Shown here: piece by piece, positions 1 through 9,194 of the stretch
Position numbering within the stretch: position 1 is the first letter of the stretch
Layout: each line of letters opens with the position of its first letter
NCBI RefSeq assembly: GCF_013114825.1
Contig: NZ_JAAVLX010000004.1
Location: 806,001 to 870,000, forward strand
Length of the DNA: 64,000 nt
Direction of reading: 5' to 3'
Source of the DNA: Bradyrhizobium australiense
Lineage (GTDB): Bacteria > Pseudomonadota > Alphaproteobacteria > Rhizobiales > Xanthobacteraceae
Translations under genes and position numbers: made by a program
The notes under the pieces: model-generated
The model's database searches: none
What the model saw: the letters and a program-made list of their open reading frames with translations, nothing else
What the model was told of the DNA's origin: nothing

Positions 1-186
1 CCATTTGCCCGCAGGTCCCTTCGGAGATTTCTGTAACCGCACGAACATCGAGCGGCCTGGCGTGTTGCGGACGTCGCCGACCAGCCAGTAGCGCCCCACG
101 CGCCGACCATTGGAGAGATAGTGGCGGCATACCGCCTCGGCCTCGCGCGCGAGGCGGTATGCCAGTTCGGAAGCATCGAACAGCAT
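1..186 (-). CDS. Toprim/primase-like protein (DUF7146 type), N-terminal 62 codons only
   Basis: The gene runs off the left edge. It starts at ATG 186-184, which overlaps the ArdC stop codon as TGATG, so the two are translationally coupled. The visible residues begin MLFDASELAYRLAREAEAVC and continue with a GRRVGRYWLVGDVRNTPGRS stretch. This is what I recall of the N-terminus of the Toprim-domain proteins found beside ArdC in alphaproteobacterial plasmids and ICEs. Those proteins are thought to act in element replication or primer synthesis. The catalytic Toprim part lies outside the window, so the assignment rests on the N-terminus and the ArdC neighbour. Confidence 0.6.
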   Translation of the reverse strand, partial: MLFDASELAYRLAREAEAVCRHYLSNGRRVGRYWLVGDVRNTPGRSMFVRLQKSPKGPAGKW

Positions 187-1142
187 CAGGCGGCCTCGCA
201 GTGGGCAGGCTCTTCCGCCGGGGTCAAGGCGAGATCAGGCAAGAACGCGAGCAGATAATCCGCGACTTTGCTGGCCTGCGAAGCGGCGCGGACGATTGCG
301 CGATGGTCTTCGCGGAGCACCTCAAGCCACGAACCAATGTAGTCCGCATGCCGCACGGTCGGCACGATGCCGAGCGAAGCACAGCAGAATGCGGCGGATA
401 TCTCCGCGATGATTTCCTCGAAGGCGTATTTCTTGGTACCGTAACTTCCGGATAGATCCCGGTTGAGCCGAGAGGAATGGCCGCTGGCATGAGCCAGCTC
501 ATGCAGAGCCGTGCGGTGCCAATTGATCGGCTCAAAGTAGGCGGCCGGAAATGGCACCTGAACGTAGTCCTCAGAGGGACAATAGAAAGCTCGGTCACCG
601 CCGATCCGAAGATCGATGCCGCTGGCACTAATCAGCGCTTCGACTTGTGGCTCGATCATGTGAGGTAACGGGAGAGGCGCCGTCGTCGACACCTTGGCTG
701 GCAGCCCGTCACATTGGTCGGTATTGAACAGCGTAAAACGTTTCAGAAAGGGAATCGCTTTGGTTTCGTCGGCGGCCTCAATCGCCCGCTTCCTCTCCTC
801 TTCGGGCACGAAGCGGTCAGCATAGACGACGGTCGTTCCTCGCTCTCCTTTGCGGACGTGGCCACCCAGAGACAATGCCTGCCGGAAGGTGAGCCAGCTC
901 TGGCCGGAGAAGCCCCGCTCGACCACAGCGCCCCATAGGATCAGGATGTTAATGCCGCTATATCGCCGATGTGTTGCTGCATTGTGAGGCATGGCAAGCG
1001 GCGCCTTCGCCGCGGCCGTTCCCCACGGCTGTACCCAGGGCACACACCCCGCCTCTAGCTCGGCAATGAGTCTATTCGTGATCTCGTCATAAAAATTAGC
1101 CCGGCCGGGGCTGCTCTGCGAAACTTGATTGTGGCTGGACAT
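186..1142 (-). CDS. ArdC-family antirestriction protein (ssDNA-binding plus zincin-like domain)
   Basis: A 318-residue protein of the ArdC family, carried by plasmids and ICEs to protect incoming DNA from host restriction. The N-terminal half (about residues 15-140) has the ArdC pattern FYDEITNRLIAELEAG, YSGINILILW and WLTFRQALSLGG, typical of the ssDNA-binding domain. The C-terminal half carries a zincin motif HELAHASGH with HExxH at residues 214-218 and a downstream FEEIIAEISAAF helix that should supply the third zinc ligand. The length is normal and the gene looks intact. The stop overlaps the start of a Toprim-type gene, a common ArdC-Toprim pair in mobile-element backbones. It marks this end as conjugative-element DNA rather than nodulation cargo. 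Confidence 0.88.
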   Translation of the reverse strand: MSSHNQVSQSSPGRANFYDEITNRLIAELEAGCVPWVQPWGTAAAKAPLAMPHNAATHRRYSGINILILWGAVVERGFSGQSWLTFRQALSLGGHVRKGERGTTVVYADRFVPEEERKRAIEAADETKAIPFLKRFTLFNTDQCDGLPAKVSTTAPLPLPHMIEPQVEALISASGIDLRIGGDRAFYCPSEDYVQVPFPAAYFEPINWHRTALHELAHASGHSSRLNRDLSGSYGTKKYAFEEIIAEISAAFCCASLGIVPTVRHADYIGSWLEVLREDHRAIVRAASQASKVADYLLAFLPDLALTPAEEPAHCEAA

Positions 1143-1279
1143 CGCGGTTCTCCGCGACGGGCACCGCGAGCCTCTCTCGCGGCTACAAACCCGTCACGGC
1201 AATCCAGGCCGCCACTCTTGCCTCTGGAGGTCTCCTCGTCTCGGCCATCTCGGTGGTCTGGACACTGAATGCGATCCAG

Positions 1280-2475
1280 AGTCCCATCTTTCTCAAAGCC
1301 CAGGTCGTGGCTAGACGGTCGTTGCTGACCTCCCAGGTGACCATCCTGGCGCTGCCGCTTACCGCGATCACTCTGCTGGCGCGAGACCCGCAGACCGGCT
1401 GCTAGTGACTTGCGGTTGGGTGCCGTACCTGGTGGCGGCCCGTTCGCCGGCGTCACCGTGGACCGCCCCGGCACCGGTGAATCCTGTTTATCGCCATCTT
1501 GGTCATGGCGGCAACGCTGGCCTGAATTCCGCTGCTGGCCGGCCTCGGACACCTCGGAATGATCCAGCTGTGTACGGCGACGGCGCTGGTCGGGTGGTGG
1601 CGGTGAACGCCGAGATGACCTATCCGGTGTGCGTACCAACGCTGGTGGACCGGACTCGGCTGGGTCCAGGCGGAGAATTTGTTGGAGCTCAGCCAAGCGA
1701 GCGCGTTGGCAAGTCGGCGCGGAGAACGCGCTCACCAGCCAGCCGGCCAGGAACGGGCCCGCTTGCAGAAACGGGGTGCCGAACACAGCTTAGCCTTCGG
1801 CCATATGGCCGAGTAGCTGGGTCGAGCCGCCCGCTGCGCGCGCGGGCGAACGCAGCGGCACGAGCGTCAGCAACGCAGCACCGGGCAGGAAACAGGTTCA
1901 GTCGGCAGGATCACACAGGCAGTCACGTTGGCGACTGGCACCTTCATCTTTTGGTACAACGCATATTCGGCGGTCTTCCTGCTGCACGAAAGATCTGGGT
2001 TTGGAGGGCGGGACTGTCGGCATGGTGCTCGGCATCGGTGCACCTGTGGCGTCGTCGGCGCAGTCACCGCACCGTGAGTGGGACGCGTGATCGGCCTCGG
2101 GCCGGTGCTGATGGTAGCGCTGGCGCTCAGCACTGGAAGCATGAGCCTGGCTGCCTTCTCACCCGGCCGTGGTGGTCCGCGGTAATGTGCGTCGCACTGT
2201 CTCAGTTCCTGCTGTCGGTTGGCCAGGAGATTTACAACGTGCAGCAGGTCCCCATTCGGTACTGCGCTAGCCAGGCGCCGGCTGCAGGGCCGGGTGAACG
2301 CGAGCATCCGGAGCGTGATGTGGGGGCTGGCGCCACTAGCTCGCTGGTCGTCGGCGCGGCGGGTGCCGCATTGGGCCTCTGTGCCACGTTGCTGGCCAGC
2401 AGCGTGCTGGACGCGGCGGCGGTGCTGTGGATCTGGTGGTCGCCGCTGCGCCACACGCACAGTTTGCGTCTCTGA
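1280..2475 (+). pseudogene. MFS exporter (MFS_3/EntS-like) pseudogene, several frameshifts
   Basis: No single frame is open, but consecutive pieces in different frames read as one major-facilitator permease. They are SLLTSQVTILALPLTAITLL (TM1 region), FAGVTVDR (loop 2-3), LFIAILVMAATLA, GHLGMIQLCTATALVG, PTLVDRTRL followed after a frame change by VQAENLLELSQASALAS, then LGLEGGTVGMVLGIGAPVA, and finally SQFLLSVGQEIYNVQQVPIR, RVNASIRSVMWGLAPL and LLASSVLDAAAVLWIWWSPL. The order matches MFS_3-type drug or siderophore exporters. At least four frame changes make it non-functional. It lies just upstream of, and divergent from, ardC. Confidence 0.75.
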
Positions 2476-2992
2476 CCAGCAGACGGAACCGCTTATGAAG
2501 ATCAAAACACTGGGCGAGCTTGGTCTTGGCCTGCACCGCTGGCTCGGTGGCGGATCAACGTGCCCGACCCTGACGGAATCGGTGCGGCCGCTTGCGCTTT
2601 AAGCAGCCGGCCCTTCTCGCCGTCTTGCACGTCGCCGGGATGGGCAGGACGGCAGATCTTCTGTGCTTACGAATGGACTTAAGCAGTTCGCATTGATCAG
2701 AGCAACTCCGATTGGTTTGAGACCCGTGCGATTATGTCCGCAGACTCGCCGATGCCAGTTGTGCAAGCGGGCCACAGCAGTGCGAGACTCCGATCCGCGC
2801 CCTTTTCGCAGAAAGCCGCGATGATGACGCGCAGAACAACCTGAGAGCTCTGCTCTAAAAATCGGACTCCCGCTCAATGGCTTGGCCAGCTCTTCACGGA
2901 CGACTGCCGGTGACCAAGCCATAGAGGGACACCTTGTGCGGCTCGGAGCTAGTCCGGCCGCTCGCGCACCAAGAAAACCTTTCGATGAATAC
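2476..2992. other. No supported gene
   Basis: Between the MFS pseudogene and the small ORF at 2993 only short open frames with no recognisable family or convincing ribosome site are present. I see no transposase or RNA signature. Confidence 0.4.
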
Positions 2993-3190
2993 CTAAGCTC
3001 GCGGAAGCGATACCTCTTCTCGAGTCATAGTCTGCGCATCGTAAATTCTGACCTGAAGCATTGGAAAGCGCTTCTTCAGATCTTCTGCCCCTGCCTTTGC
3101 TCCGACTTTGGTCATAAATTCGGCTTTCAATCGGCCATCCACTTCGAGCGCGTAGCCTGACGTGGGCAGTTTGTGGGCGGCAGCAACCAT
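2993..3190 (-). CDS. Small hypothetical protein (65 aa)
   Basis: A 65-residue ORF starting MVAAAHKLPTSGYALEVDGR and containing KAEFMTKVGAKAGAEDLKKR and LQVRIYDAQTMTREE. The composition is balanced, with a charged middle and alternating hydrophobics, unlike the Arg/Ser/Pro-rich shadow frames around it. It has no signal peptide or membrane segment. I do not recognise a family. Rhizobial islands contain many such short conserved proteins, and the short GTM/TMTREE-type C-terminus suggests a compact beta-alpha fold. Function unknown; reality is inferred from composition only. Confidence 0.5.
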   Translation of the reverse strand: MVAAAHKLPTSGYALEVDGRLKAEFMTKVGAKAGAEDLKKRFPMLQVRIYDAQTMTREEVSLPRA

Positions 3191-3948
3191 TTCGTGTCTC
3201 GTCTCGCATTAGGACTGTGGAGGACAATAGCCTACCGTGAGTCGCTCAAATCGCGCTAGGCGGCAGAATGACTGTCTGTGAATCGTTACGAAGCGGCAAT
3301 TTATGAACAACCTGGCCTTCCGACCTTAGATAGTCGGGGAATTCCCTCGTTTCTTCGCAGAGATAAGAACAATGGATGCCACAAGTTCCAGCGTGGATCG
3401 CGGCACTTGTAAGAGGAATTGCCCAGGGTGGATACCGATCATGCACATCGCAGATATCGAACATGGCCGCCGCCGATGGGAAACAGCCAGCGATGGAGCG
3501 CTCGGGCCCACACTAAAAGCGCCAAGGTCAGGAAGCTTGGCGCGACGAACATGAGTAAGAGCTCAAGTAACCGAATTTGCAGTGGGACCTGGACCGCTAT
3601 TTCGCCGAAGTCGCGCGCTGGCCAGCCGGATCAGCAGGCCCGGCCGTGGTATTAGCCGACTAATTGAAGCGGAGCTTTAGTTACCGATGCACCAGACAGG
3701 TTCCTATAGATCGAGCCTTCTGAGAATGCCGGTCCGGGAGCTGAACTCCAGTTGTACGTTTGAAGCCATTATCGCGTTTCGAGATGCGAACCACTCATGT
3801 CCGAAGGCGACACGGACGCACGCAGCAACTACGAGCGGCATCAACATGGATGGGAGAGAAATTGACGATCTGCTCGGGTTTGGCTTCCACAGAACGGACA
3901 TACCAAACACGGCCCATAGCTGCCACCCGCGACTTGGGCGTTGCCCGC
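3191..3948. other. No supported gene
   Basis: About 750 bases with only short, compositionally poor open frames on both strands. No recognisable protein, RNA gene or insertion-sequence end was seen. Confidence 0.4.
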
Positions 3949-5775
3949 CTACTCTACGGTTACCGATTTCGCGAGATTGCGTGGCTGATCGACGTCCGCT
4001 CCCATTAAGACAGCGGTATGGTAGGCCAAGAGCTGCACCGCAATGGCATAGATCATGGGTGTAAAGGTTGCAGCGACGTCTGGCAGCACAATGGTCACGA
4101 GCGAATCCACCGTCGCTTCCGAAGCCCCTGTCGCATCGGTCATGAGGATGATGTTGCCACCACGAGCGGCGACTTCCTGCATGTTTGAGACGGTTTTTTC
4201 GAAAACCCGGTCGTAAGGAGCGATCACCACCACCGGCACGCTCTCGTCGATCAGCGCAATCGGGCCGTGCTTGAGCTCGCCGGCGGCATAGCCTTCGGCG
4301 TGAATATAGGAGACTTCCTTCAGTTTGAGCGCGCCTTCCAGCGCCAGGGGAAACGACGTGCCGCGGCCGAGATAGAGCACAGCGCGCGATTTGGCGATAT
4401 CGCCCGCGAGCTTCTCGATCTGCGGTTCGATCGCGAACGCCTCAGCGATCAGTCGCGGAACTTCGATCAGCTCACCCACGAGCTTCAATTCATCGATGTC
4501 GGACAATTCTCCGCGCCCTTTGCCCGCGGCGATCGCAAGGGCGGCCATCACCATCAGCTGACAAGTGAAAGCTTTGGTCGAGGCAACGCCGATTTCCGGG
4601 CCAGCCAGTGTCGGCAGCACGGTTTTGCTCTCGCGCGCAATCGTGGACGTCGGTACGTTGACCACGGAAATCGTGTGCAGACCCTGCGCCTTGGCGTAGC
4701 GCAACGCGGCCAGTGTGTCGGCGGTTTCGCCCGACTGCGAGATGACGATCGCGAGATCCCCCTTGCGCAAAGGCGCCTCGCGGTAGCGGAGTTCGGAGGC
4801 GACATCGATCTCGACCGGTATACGCGCCAGCCGCTCGAACCAATACTTGGCGACGTGCCCGGCGTAGCTTGCGGTACCGCAAGCCGTGATCGAGATGCGC
4901 CTAATGTCATTGAAATCGAATGGCAGTTCGAACGGCAGCGCGATGCGCTTGGCGGCCATGTCAACATAACGCGCCAGCGTCTGCCCGACCACTTCCGGCT
5001 GTTCGTAAATTTCCTTGGCCATGAAGTGGCGATAATTCGCCTTGTCTACCAGAAGCGATGAGGCGCCGGACTTCAGCGTTTCCCGGTGGGCGACGGCGCC
5101 TTTCGAATCATAGATGACGCAGATCGCACGGGTAAGTACGGCCCAGTCGCCGTCTTCAAGATAGGTGATTGTATCGGTGAAGGGCGCGAGCGCGATAGCA
5201 TCCGATCCCAAATACATTTCGCCGTCGCCATACCCGATCGCGAGCGGCGAACCCCTGCGAGCGCCGATCATGAGATCGTTATGACCTTTGAACAGGAATG
5301 CCAGCGCGAACGCGCCGCGCAGCCGCGGCAGCAACGTTTTCACTGCGTCCTGCGGTGTGTAGCCATGCTTTAGATAGGATTCGACGAGATGCGCCACCAC
5401 CTCGGTATCAGTCTCCGAGGCGAAGTTAGCGCCATTCTGCTCTAGCTCAGCGCGGAGCTCGCGGAAATTTTCGATGATCCCGTTATGGACGACGGCGACA
5501 TTGTCCGTCATATGCGGATGGGCATTGCGCTCGGTCGGTTTGCCATGAGTGGCCCAGCGCGTATGACCGATACCTGTATGACCCGATAGCAGATCGCCGT
5601 GTAGCCGCGCCTCGAGATTTTTCAGCTTGCCTTCGGCACGCCGGCGCTCGAGATGGTCGCCTTCAAGCGTCGCGACGCCTGCGGAGTCGTAGCCACGATA
5701 TTCCAGTCGTTTGAGTGACTCGACCAGCTGCGCCGCCACTGGGCCGCGCCCCAGGATGCCGACAATCCCGCACAT
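3949..5775 (-). CDS. glmS: Glutamine--fructose-6-phosphate aminotransferase (GlmS/NodM)
   Basis: Makes glucosamine-6-phosphate from fructose-6-phosphate and glutamine, the entry to the GlcNAc backbone of both peptidoglycan and Nod factors. The start is set at the ATG giving MCGIVGILG, because Cys2 must become the N-terminal nucleophile; a TTG three codons upstream would mask it. The class II glutaminase domain (about 1-220) has EYRGYDSAGVA, HTRWATHGKP and HNGIIEN. Two SIS domains follow, with SQSGETADTLAALRYAK and GRGTSFPLALEGALKLKE, and the C-terminus is the typical DQPRNLAKSVTVE. The 608-residue length is normal. Placement in a symbiosis island next to no cell-wall genes suggests the symbiotic paralogue NodM, but sequence alone does not separate NodM from housekeeping GlmS. 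Confidence 0.95.
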   Translation of the reverse strand: MCGIVGILGRGPVAAQLVESLKRLEYRGYDSAGVATLEGDHLERRRAEGKLKNLEARLHGDLLSGHTGIGHTRWATHGKPTERNAHPHMTDNVAVVHNGIIENFRELRAELEQNGANFASETDTEVVAHLVESYLKHGYTPQDAVKTLLPRLRGAFALAFLFKGHNDLMIGARRGSPLAIGYGDGEMYLGSDAIALAPFTDTITYLEDGDWAVLTRAICVIYDSKGAVAHRETLKSGASSLLVDKANYRHFMAKEIYEQPEVVGQTLARYVDMAAKRIALPFELPFDFNDIRRISITACGTASYAGHVAKYWFERLARIPVEIDVASELRYREAPLRKGDLAIVISQSGETADTLAALRYAKAQGLHTISVVNVPTSTIARESKTVLPTLAGPEIGVASTKAFTCQLMVMAALAIAAGKGRGELSDIDELKLVGELIEVPRLIAEAFAIEPQIEKLAGDIAKSRAVLYLGRGTSFPLALEGALKLKEVSYIHAEGYAAGELKHGPIALIDESVPVVVIAPYDRVFEKTVSNMQEVAARGGNIILMTDATGASEATVDSLVTIVLPDVAATFTPMIYAIAVQLLAYHTAVLMGADVDQPRNLAKSVTVE

Positions 5776-5950
5776 GCCGATCAATGCCCTCCAGCCTCAA
5801 GGAAATCATCTTCAAAAACGCAGAAACTTCTTAACCAAATTCACTGGTCTGAAGGTACTCAATAGTCATCGCGGATGGCGACATCGTTAGCGGTTCAACT
5901 CTGGAATTCGCTGTCGGAGCAATTAGTCTCGCCGCATGCACACGCGTGAG

Positions 5951-6271
5951 CTAGGTCTTAGAAGTTTCAACCATCATCGGTTCGCCCAGGGCGGCTTTGG
6001 CGAGCACAATCAAATGCCAGTAGGAAGCGGCAGCAAGCGCAGCAAACGAACTGAGGGTTTCGAGGTGAGCCAAATACCCAGGCGCGAGTCCATGGTCCCG
6101 TGCGACAGCGAGCGATGGCGCAAACAGACTCTTTGTCCGGTAGCGAAGATAGCAATCGTAGTCGCAATAGGGCTCATTTTTGGAGATATCTCGCTGGTAG
6201 CGTGATCCCAGGGATCGACGACACTCGAGGCAAATCGACGGACCGCGTGCCGTCCTGCGATAGAACTTCAT
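5951..6271 (-). CDS. Small hypothetical protein with CxxC / CDYDC cysteines
   Basis: About 106 residues starting MKFYRRTARGPSICLECRR. Paired cysteines (CLEC near residue 15 and CDYDC about 23 residues later) resemble a small zinc-binding knuckle. The C-terminal half (LETLSSFAALAAASYWHLIV) could form one amphipathic or membrane helix. It lies upstream of glmS on the same strand. An in-frame ATG six codons upstream is also possible. I do not recognise a family; the cysteine pattern and coherent composition are the only support. Confidence 0.45.
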   Translation of the reverse strand: MKFYRRTARGPSICLECRRSLGSRYQRDISKNEPYCDYDCYLRYRTKSLFAPSLAVARDHGLAPGYLAHLETLSSFAALAAASYWHLIVLAKAALGEPMMVETSKT

Positions 6272-6879
6272 AATCGTCGGTGACCTCATCTTGCTTCCGT
6301 GCGCCGAGGGCCATTCAGGACGCTCGGGTTCGATTCTCGACTAGACTAAAACGATTGCGATTGATGGCTCAATTCTACGTAAGTAAGCCTTCGATATTGA
6401 AACGGTTTCGAAAGCTATACGAAGGTTTGTCGCCACTCTTCCGTTACTACTGATGTCAGCGGTCCGCCTTGCGTCGCCAGCTTGCGCGATCGCGGTTAGC
6501 GGAAACAGTTTGTCATCAACAGCCTCGTGCACTCCGCCCTGCCGCCTAGGCACGCGTGGTCTATTCCGAAGTTAGACGCCAGGTTGTCGTCCATGGGTCG
6601 CTCAGTACCTCGACACAGAGGTTTTTATGATTGGTTTGGCGTTTCCAGGACGGTGGCTGCTCAGAAGGGACCGGCACTTCGATGCTGCGCGGCGCCGGCT
6701 GGTGCCTAAATGAGGCCGCATGCTGAGAGTCAACACCGCCGTGAAGTGCCGCTGCATTGATCTAATCGAAGATCCTTGCGGGAGCGCCCGCCGAGCAATT
6801 GACGTGAGCGGTTTGTGAAAAAAGCCATGCGACGCTGTCCTCGACAGTACACTCGGATTCGTGTTGGTGATCGAGTTGG

Positions 6880-6990
6880 TTGAGATCAATGACGAACCGC
6901 GCTGGGCTTCTATTGAGCCCGTTAAGGCGACGCTTCACGCTAGTCTGAAGGAGTGCGGCCTGGAATTGCATCCCACCAAAACAAGGAGGC
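6880..6990 (+). pseudogene. Group II intron reverse transcriptase/maturase fragment
   Basis: A short stretch reads RWASIEPVKATLHASLKECG followed by LELHPTKTR. This matches the segment after the YADD block of group II intron RTs, where the usual pattern is a helix ending in GLELHPxKTR. Nothing of the catalytic domain or the intron RNA remains nearby, so this is a scrap left by an old intron insertion or a recombination. Confidence 0.5.
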
Positions 6991-7087
6991 GACAGCATCT
7001 GTGTGTAGCTAATATGCTTTGCGAGCGTTCGGGAAGAAAAATGCGTCTGCCAGACCGCTCGTACCGTTCGTGATTCGGAGGAATCGG

Positions 7088-7834
7088 ATGATCACGCCGG
7101 TTCGACGGAATTGGAGTCCCAAAGAATTGTTCAATGCTCTGACGCCGGTGATGTTCACCGCCGAGCCATCAGTTCTGCGCACACGTTGGAAAAAGTTGTG
7201 GCCAGAACTGTATACTGAATATGACGCGAGGCATCTGAAAGAGGAGTTGTCGGTCCGCAACTTGATCGCTACCGAGGAGGCTGCGGCATTCTTTGATGCC
7301 TGGGCGAGGGACGAGGAGCGTCACGCCGAGGGCTTTATACAGATCATGGAGCTCGTCGCTGATGGATCCGAAAAGGATCTTTGGGAGAGATTGGACGCTC
7401 GATCACACAATTTTAGTGCAATCAATGAATACCTGAAAGACGAATTCTCTGTGATGGTTATGATAGCCTTTGATGAAATGTGCACCTGCCATGCCTATGC
7501 TGCGGATAAGAGTTTCTATGCAGGACTTGGGAGCAATAGATTCGTTCGTTGGCTAAGGGAAGTGACTGCCGACGAGGCAGTTCACTCGATGAACGCGGTT
7601 AACGTTATCCGCGCCCGATACTCCGATCGCATCGGCGAAGTCGGCACAATCCTCGACGGCCTCACCAGCGGTGTCGCCGATGAGTCAGACTACGGCGGGA
7701 CCTTCGTTCTGGATTATTTCGGCGAGAAGTACACGAAGGAGATGCTAGCCAACTGCCGCGCTGCAATCCTGAGAAATATTACCAAGCCGCTCACGACTGG
7801 AGAACGAGACGGACGGAGCGGTCGGCCAAGTTGA
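7088..7834 (+). CDS. Ferritin-like diiron protein (acyl-ACP-desaturase-like ligand pattern)
   Basis: The start is ATG 7088, preceded by GGAGG six bases upstream; the longer upstream frame is ignored. The 248-residue helical protein has two ExxH diiron motifs, DEERH (residues 75-79) and DEAVH (162-166), plus FDEMCTCH (129-135) supplying a likely bridging acid between them. The spacing and the pattern WARDEERHAEG ... FDE ... TADEAVHSMN resemble stearoyl-ACP desaturase, where EENRHG and DEKRHE bind the two irons. This fits an O2-activating ferritin-like oxidase or desaturase, but the substrate is unknown. The gene stands alone and is AT-richer than its surroundings, suggesting transfer. It could equally be a non-catalytic ferritin-like protein. 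Confidence 0.65.
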   Translation: MITPVRRNWSPKELFNALTPVMFTAEPSVLRTRWKKLWPELYTEYDARHLKEELSVRNLIATEEAAAFFDAWARDEERHAEGFIQIMELVADGSEKDLWERLDARSHNFSAINEYLKDEFSVMVMIAFDEMCTCHAYAADKSFYAGLGSNRFVRWLREVTADEAVHSMNAVNVIRARYSDRIGEVGTILDGLTSGVADESDYGGTFVLDYFGEKYTKEMLANCRAAILRNITKPLTTGERDGRSGRPS

Positions 7835-8395
7835 ACTTAACGCCTTCCGCAGCGCCGCGGAGTGATACCGCGGGCGTCCAGCTTGCTCCTTGTCACACAT
7901 GGCGCGCAGCGGGACAACCAACGTGCCCATGCGATTGAACTGCGACTTTCCTTAGGGACCGAGGTCGGCCCTCGTCGCCTCTGGAGTCAACCCGCGCAAA
8001 TTAATGTCTCGCGATCGCAGCAGCAGCCGATTATGCAGGCGCGCGAGCTCGAATATACCTCAGCGCCGCATGCTGGAGACACGACGCAGGGTACCCCTGC
8101 CCTGCAGCCGAGCCCGGCAATCTTGACTTTCGTAGGTGGAGCGAAGCTCCTCTTTATGCCGAGGATCGTGCCTCATCGAAGCGTTGAGGCGGGCCTTGAT
8201 CAAGCGCGTGAGCGCACCGCCAAAACAACGTAAATTCTCTTCCAATTCGGGTGCTGTCTTGTTGCAAACAACAAGCTCGGGATTGCTAGCCCGGATTTCC
8301 GACGAGTCGCTGGACAAAGATGCCGGGGCGTCTGACAGAAGTGGGAAGCGGCGCGTCCTTGCGGCACTACCTTATGTCTGCCTGCGTGTATGCAT
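7835..8395. other. No supported gene
   Basis: Open frames here are short and overlap on both strands. A minus-strand frame around 8060-8317 has a helix-like segment (LRCFGGALTRLIKARLNA) but no start context or family I can name. Confidence 0.35.
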
Positions 8396-8404
8396 GTTTC
8401 GCGG

Positions 8405-8486
8405 GATCGTGAGCACGGATTTCAGGGGATCGTGAGCAGAGATTTCAGACGATCGTGAGCACGGATTTCGCGGGATCGTGAGCAAC
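8405..8486. repeat. IS21-family-type terminal repeats (four copies, 23-bp period)
   Basis: The word GATCGTGAGC begins at 8405, 8428, 8451 and 8474, an exact 23-bp period. The linking sequence is close to ACGGATTTC plus 4 variable bases. Arrays of this kind, with GATCGTGAGCACGGATTTC units, are the multiple transposase-binding sites at the ends of IS21-family elements in Bradyrhizobium. No istA or istB frame follows on either side, so the element is a solo end or a deletion remnant. Confidence 0.6.
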
Positions 8487-9194
8487 TTTTCCGCGACGCG
8501 GGCTGGTGCCAAACCGCGGCTCGTCGTCGGCCAGGCACTGGCGTCCAAGGAATGCCGAGAGCATCAAGTGCACGGAAGCAAGAGCGCCAATTCAGCGCGG
8601 GGGTGGCCATGCTCGATCTCGATTACCCTCCAATGCGCTTGGCCAGTGCCGGACTGGTGGAGCTTGAGACGTTTGCGTCTGTCGCGAATGGTGGCGCCGA
8701 TGTCGGCTGGGCTTTGTATGAGCACGGCGATCCAAACGTCAGCGTTCGCCTACATCTTCGTATGTCACCACTCGCTGACAATTGAAATGTAGACGTCCAC
8801 GTACAATTCCATACGTCCGGACTCGGTGGATCTAGCCGGAAAATCAAGCCGGATCAGGTCCTTATGGAATTAAGTTAAAGCTGTGCCGCTCCCCGCGAGC
8901 TTTCGCTGCACCAGTGGGGAAACAGGCCCATAGGAGATTTTTTTTCAGACAATCTGAACCAGCTCAGGCGAATACGGCAAGGGCGCTGATCGATGGTTAT
9001 CTCACTGCGGGCTACCTAGCATCTTACTATCTGTCCGAGCGTCCAATGTTCTTCGTAGCCTAAATCGATCGTCGATGGCATGCCAGTGGGACATAGCCGG
9101 ACGTGCCATGGTCCGGGTGGCGCCCCCGCGACGCCGCCAACACACACAAGCGGAAACGGACAGCAGATTCCTTTTATCCTAAGTTTTTGTTTCA
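8487..9194. other. No supported gene; decayed DNA next to the IS21-type end
   Basis: No istA/istB homology is visible. Short open frames exist on both strands (for example 8552-8785 plus) but none has a recognisable domain or ribosome site. Likely remnant DNA flanking the insertion-sequence end. Confidence 0.35.

Noticed and set aside
3687..4064. 125-codon plus-strand frame overlapping the glmS end
   Set aside because: Poor composition, no ribosome site, and overlaps a real gene on the other strand.
4267..5061. 264-codon plus-strand frame opposite glmS
   Set aside because: Shadow of the high-GC glmS gene; Arg/His-rich with no domain.
5785..5935. Possible nod box before glmS/nodM
   Set aside because: ATCCGCGATG-like pieces on the minus strand are present, but the spaced ATC/GAT pattern and the second half do not match well enough.
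6398..6425. Possible tts box (TTTCGAAAGCTA)
   Set aside because: Only the second half of the type III promoter motif fits, and no effector-like gene follows within a usual distance.
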